DNA of 64,000 nt from Paraburkholderia metrosideri (GTDB lineage: Bacteria > Pseudomonadota > Gammaproteobacteria > Burkholderiales > Burkholderiaceae): contig NZ_CAJHCP010000001.1 of the NCBI RefSeq assembly GCF_904848625.1, positions 372,001 to 436,000 of the forward strand, in the 5' to 3' direction. The position numbers and the translations under genes were made by a program. Position 1 is the stretch's first letter; every line of letters starts with the position of its first letter. Shown in pieces: positions 49,841-58,012 of this stretch. The notes under the pieces were generated by a model, which was not told the DNA's origin, ran no database searches, and was given only the letters and a program-made list of their open reading frames with translations.

Positions 49841-51025
49841 ATGCAACGAGACGTAGTGGTAGTCAGCGGGGTGCGTACGGCAATCGGTGGTTTCGGTGGC
49901 AGTCTGAAAGATTTTCCGCCGACCGATCTCGGCGCACGCGTGGTGCGTGAAGCGTTGGCGCGCGCCAGCGTATCGGGCGACGAAGTCGGTCACGTGGTGT
50001 TCGGCAATGTCGTGCATACCGAACCGAAAGACATGTATCTCGCGCGCGTCGCCGCGATCAACGGCGGCGTTGCGCAGCATACCCCCGCGTTGACCGTGAA
50101 CCGTTTGTGCGGATCGGGCCTGCAGGCAATCATCTCGGCCGCACAAAGCGTGCTGCTCGGCGACGCCGACATCGCAATCGGCGGCGGCGCGGAAAACATG
50201 AGCCGCGCCCCTTACTCGATGCCCGCCGCACGCTTCGGCCAGCGCATGGGCGACGCACGCCTCGTCGACATGATGGTCGGCGCGCTGAACGACCCGTTCC
50301 AGTCGATCCACATGGGCGTGACCGCTGAAAACGTCGCGCGCAAATACGACATTTCGCGCGAAGCACAAGACGCGCTCGCGCTCGAATCGCATCGCCGTGC
50401 GGCCCACGCGATCACCAGTGGCTACTTCAAGGAACAGATCCTGCCGATCACGATCCCGTCGAAGAAAGGCGACGTCGTGTTCGATACCGACGAACACACG
50501 CGGATGAGCGCGTCGGCGGAAGATTTTTCGAAGCTCAAACCTGTGTTCGCGAAAGAAAACGGCACGGTGACGGCCGGCAATGCGTCGGGTATCAACGACG
50601 CGGCAGCGGCCGTCGTGCTGATGGAGCGCAGCGTCGCCGAACAGCGCGGCATCCGGCCGTTGGCGCGGCTGGTGTCGTACGCGCACGCGGGCGTCGATCC
50701 GGCGTACATGGGCATCGGTCCGGTACCGGCGTCGCGCAAGGCGCTCGAGCGTGCGGGCCTGACGGTCGCCGACCTCGACGTGATCGAGGCGAACGAGGCG
50801 TTTGCCGCGCAGGCTTGCGCGGTCAGCAAGGAGCTGGGTTTCGATCCGGCGAAGGTCAATCCGAACGGCTCGGGCATTTCGCTCGGTCACCCGATCGGCG
50901 CGACCGGTGCGGTGATTACCGTCAAGGCGTTGTATGAATTGCAGCGCGTCGGCGGCCGCTATGCGCTCGTGACGATGTGTATCGGCGGCGGGCAGGGCAT
51001 TGCGGCGGTTTTCGAGCGGATCTGA
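49841..51025 (+). CDS. bktB: Beta-ketothiolase BktB
   Basis: Thiolase of broad chain length; in C. necator it forms 3-ketovaleryl-CoA for PHBV. 394 residues. The sequence is very close to what I recall of C. necator BktB (VVVVSGVRTAIGGFGGSLKD; GRYALVTMCIGGGQGIAAVFERI). Acyl cysteine in NRLCGSGLQAI; second site [33 protein letters not shown] lies 6-7 nt upstream of the ATG. It sits 4 kb past phaR and is not in the pha cluster. Confidence 0.92.
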   Translation: MQRDVVVVSGVRTAIGGFGGSLKDFPPTDLGARVVREALARASVSGDEVGHVVFGNVVHTEPKDMYLARVAAINGGVAQHTPALTVNRLCGSGLQAIISAAQSVLLGDADIAIGGGAENMSRAPYSMPAARFGQRMGDARLVDMMVGALNDPFQSIHMGVTAENVARKYDISREAQDALALESHRRAAHAITSGYFKEQILPITIPSKKGDVVFDTDEHTRMSASAEDFSKLKPVFAKENGTVTAGNASGINDAAAAVVLMERSVAEQRGIRPLARLVSYAHAGVDPAYMGIGPVPASRKALERAGLTVADLDVIEANEAFAAQACAVSKELGFDPAKVNPNGSGISLGHPIGATGAVITVKALYELQRVGGRYALVTMCIGGGQGIAAVFERI

Positions 51026-51114
51026 CGCGGGCGGCAACGTGTATCGAGCGGTGCTGGCCAGTATCGGACTGGTACCGGGCGGTACCGCGCAGTATCAGCA
51101 GGAGGAACAAACGG

Positions 51115-51819
51115 ATGCAGGAATCGAAAGCGGTGAAGGGTTCGGTGCGCGACGCGCTCAAAGGCACAATGCGGCGGCGCAGTTGGGCGGTGGCCGGCGT
51201 GGCCGCATTGCTGTGCGCGGGTGCTGGCGTGTTGATGCCCACGCAAGTCTGGGCCGAAAGCGATGCGGTCAAGGAACTGGCGGCGCCTCCGCCGATCCAG
51301 TTGCCGCTCAAGCCGAGCCCCGAGTTCGCGAAATTCCCGCGCTATGCGGGCATGCTGGGTTCGCGTCAGATCGTGCTGCGACTCGGCGCGAAAACCGACG
51401 ATCCGTCCGGCGTGCACGGCGAGTACCAGTACACGGACACCGGCGAAGTGATCCTGATCGCGGGCGATCGCGGCGACGATACGCTCGAAGTCGAGGAATC
51501 GAATGACGGCACGCATATCACCGGCAACTGGGTCGGCAAGTTCGCGGCAGACGGCTCGGTCTCGGGCGACCGGATGAATGTCGACGATTCCGATCCGCAG
51601 CCGTTCGATCTGAAGCCGCTGGCCGCAGGCCAGCCGATTCCGGCGCCGGGCGCGCCCGCTGCGGCGCATACGGCGCCTGACGCAGCACCAGACGCAGCTC
51701 CCGCTCCCGCGGCGGCTCCGCAAGCGGGCGGCAACGCAGCAGCACCGGCTTCGCCCGCGCCGGGGGCTCCGAGTGGCCACGCAGTCGGCGGCGTCAGCAA
51801 TCTGCAAACCGGCGACTGA
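51115..51819 (+). CDS. Exported protein of unknown function with Pro/Ala tail
   Basis: 234 residues; I do not recognise a family. Start at 51115: GGAGGA is 8 nt upstream. The N-terminus has a long basic stretch then a hydrophobic core (SWAVAGVAALLCAGAGVLMPTQVWA), read as an extended signal peptide with cleavage after VWA; a later ATG at 51169 would give a standard-length signal. The mature part (about 48-165) is probably beta-rich, with GEYQYTDTGEVILIAGDRGDDTLEVEESNDGTHITGNWVGKF. The rest is Ala/Pro-rich, probably disordered. Lies behind bktB by 89 nt on the same strand. Confidence 0.75.
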   Translation: MQESKAVKGSVRDALKGTMRRRSWAVAGVAALLCAGAGVLMPTQVWAESDAVKELAAPPPIQLPLKPSPEFAKFPRYAGMLGSRQIVLRLGAKTDDPSGVHGEYQYTDTGEVILIAGDRGDDTLEVEESNDGTHITGNWVGKFAADGSVSGDRMNVDDSDPQPFDLKPLAAGQPIPAPGAPAAAHTAPDAAPDAAPAPAAAPQAGGNAAAPASPAPGAPSGHAVGGVSNLQTGD

Positions 51820-51975
51820 AGCCGGGCAAAAGCTGCGCGTGGACCCGCGCTGGGCTCGCACGCCGCTTCCCTGTCAGGCGAAATCCCGCCAACTCGTCTA
51901 CTCTTTCCGAGGCGGCACGCGTCCCGACGCCGTCCGTCCACCGTTTTTGTCCGCCTTTCTTCATCGAATCTCACC

Positions 51976-53160
51976 ATGACCCAATCCAAACTCAAACGCG
52001 GTCTGCAAACCCGCATCGTGCGCGCCGAAGACCAGATCACACCGGGCTTCGAGTCGTTCTCGACGCCGGTCACGCGAGCCTCGACGGTCGTGTTCCCGGA
52101 TCTCGCCGCCATGCGCGCGCTCGACTGGAAAAACGACGCGCAGTGGCGCTACGGCCTGCACGCGACGCCGACCTCGCTGGCACTCGCGCAGCGTCTGGCC
52201 GCCATCGAGGGGGGCAATCATGCGTTGTTGCAGCCGTCGGGTTTGTCGTCGATTTCGAACGTGTATTTCGGTCTCGTCAAAGCGGGCGACGACGTGCTGA
52301 TTCCCGATAACGTCTACTCGCCGAATCGCGATCACGGCGACTGGCTGGCGCGCGATTTCGGCGTCACGGTGCGTTATTACGATCCGATGATCGGCGCGGG
52401 CATCGCCGATCTGATCCAGCCGAACACGCGCCTGATCTGGATCGAAGCACCGGGTTCGGTGACGATGGAAGTGGCCGATGTACCGGCCATCACCGCAGCG
52501 GCCCGCGTGCGCAACGTGATCACGGCGATCGACAACACCTGGTCCGCGGGTCTCGCGTTCCGTCCGTTCGATCATGGCGTCGACATTTCGGTGCAGGCGC
52601 TGACCAAGTACCAGTCGGGCGGCGGCGACGTGCTGATGGGTGCGACGATTACCGTCGACCGCGAATTGCACGTGAAGCTGAAGGCGGCGCGCATGCGCAT
52701 GGGAATCGGTGTTTCATCGGATGACTGCTCGCTGATCCTGCGCAGCCTGCCGAGCATGCAGTTGCGCTTCGAGCAGCACGACCGCGCGGCATTGAGCCTC
52801 GCGCAGTGGTTGAAAACGCGTCCGGAAATCGCGGCGGTTTTGCATCCGGCCATTGCCGACTGTCCCGGCCACGAATTCTTCAAGCGCGATTTTACGGGCG
52901 CGGGCGGGCTGTTTTCGGTGGTGTTCGACGGCCGTTACAGTGCGGCGCAGATCGATACGTTCTGCGAGTCGCTCGAACTCTTTTCGATTGGCTGGAGCTG
53001 GGGCGGCGCGCAAAGTCTCGTCATGCCGTACGACGTCGCGTCGATGCGTACCGCAGGCGAGTGGCCGCATCAGGGCACGTTGGTGCGCTTCTATATCGGC
53101 CTTGAATCCGAAGCCGATTTGCGCGCGGATATCGAGCAATGTCTCGCGGCGCTGGTCTGA
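51976..53160 (+). CDS. metC: Cystathionine beta-lyase
   Basis: PLP enzyme that splits cystathionine to homocysteine, pyruvate and ammonia in methionine synthesis. 394 residues. The PLP lysine is in SVQALTKYQSGGGDVLMG (about residue 213), aspartate in ITAIDNTWSAGL, and the entry loop TPVTRASTVVFPD and RYGLHATPTS are typical. IGWSWGGAQSLVMPYD fits MetC rather than MetB or MetZ. Ends at a strong intrinsic terminator. Confidence 0.93.
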   Translation: MTQSKLKRGLQTRIVRAEDQITPGFESFSTPVTRASTVVFPDLAAMRALDWKNDAQWRYGLHATPTSLALAQRLAAIEGGNHALLQPSGLSSISNVYFGLVKAGDDVLIPDNVYSPNRDHGDWLARDFGVTVRYYDPMIGAGIADLIQPNTRLIWIEAPGSVTMEVADVPAITAAARVRNVITAIDNTWSAGLAFRPFDHGVDISVQALTKYQSGGGDVLMGATITVDRELHVKLKAARMRMGIGVSSDDCSLILRSLPSMQLRFEQHDRAALSLAQWLKTRPEIAAVLHPAIADCPGHEFFKRDFTGAGGLFSVVFDGRYSAAQIDTFCESLELFSIGWSWGGAQSLVMPYDVASMRTAGEWPHQGTLVRFYIGLESEADLRADIEQCLAALV

Positions 53161-53210
53161 GCGCGATGAAATAAGGTGCGCAAGCACCTGGGCATTGCAG
53201 GCGTGAATCA

Positions 53211-53241
53211 ACCCATCGGGGTATACCTGGTGGGTTTTTTT
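53211..53241 (+). terminator. Intrinsic terminator of metC
   Basis: A 10-bp stem (ACCCATCGGG with CCTGGTGGGT, two G:T pairs) and a 5-nt loop, followed by seven T. 50 nt after the metC stop. Confidence 0.88.
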
Positions 53242-53400
53242 ACGTATGGCGCATAGCCAGCATGCCTAACGATCTTGCCCGCAGGCCCAGCAAGCCGCAG
53301 CCAGACCACGACACCGCGCTGAGAGCCTCCAGCTGCCGATATACTGCGACGGTCATGCCTTCCTCCCTGCACCCTTGAACATTCAACGAGGAGCTGGATC

Positions 53401-54306
53401 ATGTCGGCCACCGAGCTCGAGCAGCGAACCCTCAGGCGATCATTCTTTTGCACGTTGCTGATTGCGGGCGTGGGCATTGTGGTGGGCGTCGTCAGTGGTT
53501 CGCTGTCGATTATTTTCGACGGCATGTTCTCCGCGCTCGATGCCGCGATGTGCAGCCTGTCACTGCTGGTGGCGCGCCTGCTGAGTCAGCCGGGCAGCAG
53601 ACGCTTCCAGCACGGGTTCTGGCATATCGAGCCGCTGGTGCTGGTGTTCAACGGCAGCCTTCTGTCGCTGCTGTGTCTGTACGCGTTCATCAACGCGGTC
53701 AAAGGAATCATCGACGGCGGGCGGGAGCTCGAGTTCGGCATTGCGATGGTCTATGCCGTAGTGGTCAGCGTCTTCTGCTATTTCATGTACTTCCGGCAGC
53801 GCCGGCTTAACCGCGTCATCGAATCCGAGCTGATTGGCCTGGATACCAAGAGCTGGCTGATGTCGGCGTGCGTCAGTTCGGCGTTGCTGATAGCGTTTTC
53901 TATCGCATGGATACTGGAGCACACCCGCTACAGTCATTTGACGTGGTATGTCGACCCAGGTGTGCTGGCCGTGCTGACACTGGTGCTGATACCGATGCCG
54001 ATCGGCACGGTGATCGGAGCCGTGAAGGAAGTGTTGCTGATGACGCCGGACAGTCTCGACGTCACCGTGCGCGAACTGATGCACAGCCTGACTGCCGAGT
54101 ATGGCTTCGTGTCGTACTCGCATTACGCCACGCGCGTGGGGCGGGGGCTTTTCGTCGAAGTACACATCGTGTTGCCCGACGCGATGGAGCATGTGGGCAT
54201 TCGCCAGCTCGACCTGATTCGCGACAAGATATCTCGCGCGATTGGCGAGTCGGGCCCGGATCGCTGGCTGACCGTGGCTTTTACGCGGGACCCGCGCTGG
54301 TTGTAG
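53401..54306 (+). CDS. CDF-family cation transporter with altered metal site
   Basis: 301 residues, about six membrane helices and a C-terminal cytoplasmic domain, the layout of cation diffusion facilitators. In TM2 the usual D-x2-(H/D)-x3-D reads D40-x2-F43-x3-D47, so one ligand is phenylalanine. In TM5 the usual H-x3-D reads D148-x3-W152. H71 and H75 of the cytoplasmic loop remain (FQHGFWHIEP). The canonical zinc site is therefore not intact and the ion may differ. AGGAG is 7 nt upstream of the ATG. Stands alone between metC and serB. Confidence 0.82.
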   Translation: MSATELEQRTLRRSFFCTLLIAGVGIVVGVVSGSLSIIFDGMFSALDAAMCSLSLLVARLLSQPGSRRFQHGFWHIEPLVLVFNGSLLSLLCLYAFINAVKGIIDGGRELEFGIAMVYAVVVSVFCYFMYFRQRRLNRVIESELIGLDTKSWLMSACVSSALLIAFSIAWILEHTRYSHLTWYVDPGVLAVLTLVLIPMPIGTVIGAVKEVLLMTPDSLDVTVRELMHSLTAEYGFVSYSHYATRVGRGLFVEVHIVLPDAMEHVGIRQLDLIRDKISRAIGESGPDRWLTVAFTRDPRWL

Positions 54307-54351
54307 TTCGTGGTGACCGCAACCAGCGCGTCCGGAATGCAACGGCTGTGA

Positions 54352-55191
54352 TCAGAACAACCGCAGCAAGCCGTCCAGTCCAACATGATTGAACGCCACG
54401 CTCGCGGCTTGCCGCACCACGGGTTTCGCGCGGAAAGCAACCGATAGCCCGGCTTCGGCCATCATCTTCAGATCGTTTGAACCGTCGCCCATCGCAATGG
54501 CGCGCGTCGGTTCAATGCCCAGCTTCGCACAGGTCTCGCGCAGCGTGCGGGCTTTCACCTCGGCATTGACGATTTCACCGATCACTTGACCGGTCAGTTT
54601 TCCGCCGACGATCTCGAGGGTGTTCGCGTTCGTGAAATCGAGGCCCAGCCGTGCCTTGAGTTTTTCGGTGAAGAACGTGAATCCGCCCGATACCAGCAAG
54701 GTTTTCAATCCCGCCTGCTTCGCGCCTGCGAGCATCCGCTCCGCGCCTGGCGACAGTTGCAGCCGCTCTTCATACACACGTTCGAGCGCGCTCGCGTCGA
54801 GACCTTTGAGCAGCGCGACGCGGCGCGTCAGGCTTTCGTTGAAGTCCTTGATCTCGCCGCGCATCGACGCTTCGGTGATCGCGGCCACTTCTGCCTTGAG
54901 GCCGCAGAAGTCGGCGATTTCGTCGATACATTCGATCGTGATCAACGTCGAATCCATATCCATTGCAACCAGCCCGAAGTCGTGCAACTGGCGGCCCGCT
55001 TCGACAAACGCGTAGTCCAGTTGATGGGTGCCGCAATACACGTCGAGGTCGGCGCGCTGATCGACGCTGGCATCGGCGATACGAAGTGCGTTCGCGTCGA
55101 TGGCCGTGGCGTGCGAGCCGCGTGCGAGCGCGACGAGCGTCTTGTGGTGATCGGCGGAAAGAGGCGCGGAGCTTTGAATGACGAGGTTCAT
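54352..55191 (-). CDS. serB: Phosphoserine phosphatase
   Basis: Last step of serine synthesis: phosphoserine to serine. 279 residues. HAD motif I AMDMDSTLITIECIDEIAD, motif II LLVSGGFTFF, motif III/IV AIAMGDGSNDLKMMAEAG. The first 80 residues resemble an ACT-like regulatory part, as in E. coli SerB. Monocistronic, convergent with the CDF gene. Its predicted promoter lies right at an octanucleotide array. Confidence 0.95.
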   Translation of the reverse strand: MNLVIQSSAPLSADHHKTLVALARGSHATAIDANALRIADASVDQRADLDVYCGTHQLDYAFVEAGRQLHDFGLVAMDMDSTLITIECIDEIADFCGLKAEVAAITEASMRGEIKDFNESLTRRVALLKGLDASALERVYEERLQLSPGAERMLAGAKQAGLKTLLVSGGFTFFTEKLKARLGLDFTNANTLEIVGGKLTGQVIGEIVNAEVKARTLRETCAKLGIEPTRAIAMGDGSNDLKMMAEAGLSVAFRAKPVVRQAASVAFNHVGLDGLLRLF

Positions 55192-55238
55192 GGACGACGC
55201 AGGGAAGCAGGAAAGTAGGGAAGCGCGGAAATCCCGCT

Positions 55239-55244
55239 ATTGTA
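55239..55244 (-). promoter_or_regulatory. -10 box of serB
   Basis: TACAAT on the minus strand, about 48 nt upstream of the serB ATG. The -35 position falls inside the octanucleotide array (55251-55282), where no TTGACA-like box exists. Confidence 0.45.
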
Positions 55245-55250
55245 TCGGTT

Positions 55251-55282
55251 CCCGCCGACCCGCCGACCCGCCGACCCGCCGA
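55251..55282. repeat. CCCGCCGA octanucleotide array
   Basis: Four exact copies of CCCGCCGA, starting 7 bp upstream of the predicted serB -10 box. Confidence 0.9.
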
Positions 55283-55537
55283 TGCAGGTGGGCGCTCCTG
55301 CGCTTGCGGCGGGTGCAAGGGCCGTCCAGCCCATCGTGCAATCAGATTGCGAGCGGGTCATACTGGCGCATCGAACGACGCCTTGCAGCTCATGCACTGA
55401 GCTTGCCTCGAATCGCGCAGGGATCGCGCAGAGTCCGCGCGGTACCAGTAAGAGGCGAGCTCGAGCGACACCAGGCACACGCATGAAACGCTAACGCATT
55501 AGCCCTGCAATCAGGCGCACCACTACGGAGACACCGC

Positions 55538-56773
55538 ATGACCCCGGCGACCGCCAGCGATGCAATTTCCCTCGTGCGCGGCTTCGATCTGCGCCACCTG
55601 AGCCCCGCTTTCTACGCCGATCCGTATCCGGTCTATCACGCGTTGCGTACCCACGAGCCCATCAGGCGGATGCCTGACGGTTCGCTTTTTCTGACCCGTT
55701 TTCGCGACGTGCAGGCGGTCTATCGCGATCCGAAGACGTTCAGTTCCGACAAGACCGTCGAGTTCAAGCCGAAGTACGGCGACTCGCCGCTCTATGCGCA
55801 TCACACCACCAGTCTGGTTTTCAACGATCCGCCCCGGCACACGCGGGTGCGCAGGCTGATCGCCGGCGCGCTCACGGCGCGTGCGATTGCGGCAATGGAG
55901 CCGGGCCTGATAAGGCTCGTCGATGGGCTGCTCGATCAGGCTGCCGGGCGCGGTCAGATCGATCTGATCGGCGAGTTCGCGTCGGCGATTCCGGTCGAGA
56001 TCATCGGCAATCTGCTGGACGTGCCGCATGCGGAGCGCGAGCCGTTGCGCGACTGGTCGCTCGCGATCCTCGGCGCGCTCGAACCGTCGCTGAACGCCGA
56101 GCAACTCGAACGAGGCAATCGCGCAGTGACCGGATTCGTCGACTATCTGCGCGATCTGGTCGCGCGGCGCCGGCGCGAGCCAAGGGATCCGCAGCATGAC
56201 GTATTGACGCGGCTGATCGAAGGCGAGGCGGGCGGCGAACAATTATCCGAGGCGGAACTGCTGCAGAACTGCATCTTCATTCTGAACGCCGGCCATGAGA
56301 CGACCACCAACCTGATCGGCAACGGCCTCGTCACGCTGACGCAGTGGCCGGATCAGCGGGCCGCGCTGGTGCGTGAGCCGTCGCTGATCGAAACGGCGGT
56401 CGAAGAGTGTTTGCGCTTTGAAAGTTCGAATCAACTGGGCAACCGGATGACAACCGTCGACACCGAGATTGGCGGCGTCCCGGTCGCGCGCGGGACGCCG
56501 GTTACGTTGTGCATCGGCGCGGCCAATCGCGACCCGGAGCAGTTCGCGGAGCCGGATCGTTTCGAGATTCGCCGCGATCCGAATCGGCATCTCGCGTTCG
56601 GTTTCGGCATTCACCAGTGCGCGGGTCTGTCGCTTGCGCGGCTGGAGGCGCGCGTGGCGATTGGGCGCTTCGTGCAGCGGTTTCCGGCCTATCGGCTCAA
56701 CGGCACACCGACGCGCGGCGGGCGCGTGCGGTTTCGCGGGTTTGCGGCGGTGCCGGTGGAGGTGAACGGCTGA
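55538..56773 (+). CDS. Cytochrome P450
   Basis: 411-residue soluble class I type P450. I-helix LNAGHETTTNLIG (acid-alcohol pair ET), K-helix EECLRFES (E-x-x-R), and the haem loop AFGFGIHQCAGLSLARLEARVA with the cysteine ligand. It needs a ferredoxin and reductase, neither of which is nearby. Substrate unknown. 147 nt upstream of ku on the same strand, possibly unrelated. Confidence 0.93.
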   Translation: MTPATASDAISLVRGFDLRHLSPAFYADPYPVYHALRTHEPIRRMPDGSLFLTRFRDVQAVYRDPKTFSSDKTVEFKPKYGDSPLYAHHTTSLVFNDPPRHTRVRRLIAGALTARAIAAMEPGLIRLVDGLLDQAAGRGQIDLIGEFASAIPVEIIGNLLDVPHAEREPLRDWSLAILGALEPSLNAEQLERGNRAVTGFVDYLRDLVARRRREPRDPQHDVLTRLIEGEAGGEQLSEAELLQNCIFILNAGHETTTNLIGNGLVTLTQWPDQRAALVREPSLIETAVEECLRFESSNQLGNRMTTVDTEIGGVPVARGTPVTLCIGAANRDPEQFAEPDRFEIRRDPNRHLAFGFGIHQCAGLSLARLEARVAIGRFVQRFPAYRLNGTPTRGGRVRFRGFAAVPVEVNG

Positions 56774-56920
56774 GCGTCCACTCCGCATCTTTTGCCAGGC
56801 TGACGCAAGACTTACAGGCTCGCCCTCAACACAAGCCGTCGCCCGTCACGCGCTGCGGCAGGCCGACCCGTGGCACGCAAGCTGCTTCACAACAGGTCTT
56901 AAGCTCACAGGAGCGTGACG

Positions 56921-57937
56921 ATGCCACACATGATCTGGAAGGGCGCTATCAGCTTCGGCCTCGTTCACGTGCCGGTGCAGCTCTATCCGGCCACGCAGTC
57001 GGAGAAAGTCGGTTTCAATCTGCTGGACAAACGCACGATCGATCCGGTCGGCTACAAGCAGATCAACAAGCGAACCGGCAAGGATGTCACGCGCGAGAAC
57101 ATCGTGCGAGGTTTCGAGTACGAGAAGGACAAATACGTCGTGCTCTCCGATGACGAGATTCGCGCGGCGAATCCCGAGTCGACGCAAACGGTCGATATCC
57201 TCGCGTTCGTCGATGCCGCCGACATCTCGTTTCTCTATCTCGACACGCCGTACTTCCTGACGCCCGATCGCAAGGGTGAAAAGGTCTACGCGCTGCTGCG
57301 CGAAGCGATGAAGTCATCGGGCAAGATCGGGGTGGCGAGCGTCGTGCTGCACAACAAGCAGCATCTGGCCGCGCTGATTCCGCTGGGACCGGTGCTGGCG
57401 CTGAACACGCTGCGCTGGGCCGCCGAAGTGCGCGATCTCGATGAGTTCAAGCTGCCGCCCGATGGCACGAAATCCGCGGGCGTGTCCGCGCGCGAACTCG
57501 ATATGGCGAAGAAGCTGATCGACGACATGAGCGACCCCTGGGACCCCTCGCAGTACCACGACACGTTTCGCGACGACATCATGGCGCTGGTCGATAAAAA
57601 GGTTCGTGCGGGCAAGACCGAGGAAATCACCGAGATCGAGACGCCCCATGAGTCGCGTCAATCCGCCGACATTCTCGACCTGTCCGATTTGCTCAAGCGC
57701 AGTCTCGGGCGCGGCAAGGGCAAGCCAGCGGCGGGTGGTCGAAAGCGGGCCTCCGCAGAGACCGAAGACGCCGCCGATGCGGACGACGACAGCGAAGCGC
57801 CTGCCCGCAAGAAGCCTCGTGCGGCCAAGGCGGCGAGTACGCCGCGTGGTCGTAGTGGCGGTAGCGGGGCCAGTGGCCGCGCATCGGTCAAAACGGCTGC
57901 GACGTCCACCGCGCGCAAGCGTCGGGCGGCGGCCTGA
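56921..57937 (+). CDS. ku: Bacterial Ku protein
   Basis: Homodimeric DNA-end-binding ring that recruits LigD in non-homologous end joining. 338 residues. The Ku core is at 1-260 (MIWKGAISFGLVHVPVQLYPATQ; FDLLD-like FNLLDKRTIDPVGYKQINK; DLDEFKLPP). From about 265 a Lys/Arg/Ala tail follows (RGKGKPAAGGRKRAS; RKKPRAAKAAS), which in related Ku proteins helps DNA binding and LigD contact. The ATG at 56921 is used because AGGAG is 7 nt upstream; a GTG two codons earlier is too close. 75 nt before ligD. Confidence 0.95.
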   Translation: MPHMIWKGAISFGLVHVPVQLYPATQSEKVGFNLLDKRTIDPVGYKQINKRTGKDVTRENIVRGFEYEKDKYVVLSDDEIRAANPESTQTVDILAFVDAADISFLYLDTPYFLTPDRKGEKVYALLREAMKSSGKIGVASVVLHNKQHLAALIPLGPVLALNTLRWAAEVRDLDEFKLPPDGTKSAGVSARELDMAKKLIDDMSDPWDPSQYHDTFRDDIMALVDKKVRAGKTEEITEIETPHESRQSADILDLSDLLKRSLGRGKGKPAAGGRKRASAETEDAADADDDSEAPARKKPRAAKAASTPRGRSGGSGASGRASVKTAATSTARKRRAAA

Positions 57938-58012
57938 GCGCGGCACCCAATATGCTGGGCGTCCGGATGCGTGGCACGCGCGCTTTCACCCACTTTCGCC
58001 GACGTCATCGCC

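Larger units (their letters stand above)
55192..55537. other. Divergent intergenic region, serB / P450
   Basis: 346 bases without a gene. Holds the serB -10 box and the CCCGCCGA array. For the P450 gene I see only a ribosome site (GGAG about 9 nt before the ATG). Confidence 0.5.

Noticed and set aside
51820..51975. SAM-type riboswitch before metC
   Set aside because: The leader is too short and shows none of the conserved SAM riboswitch cores I know.
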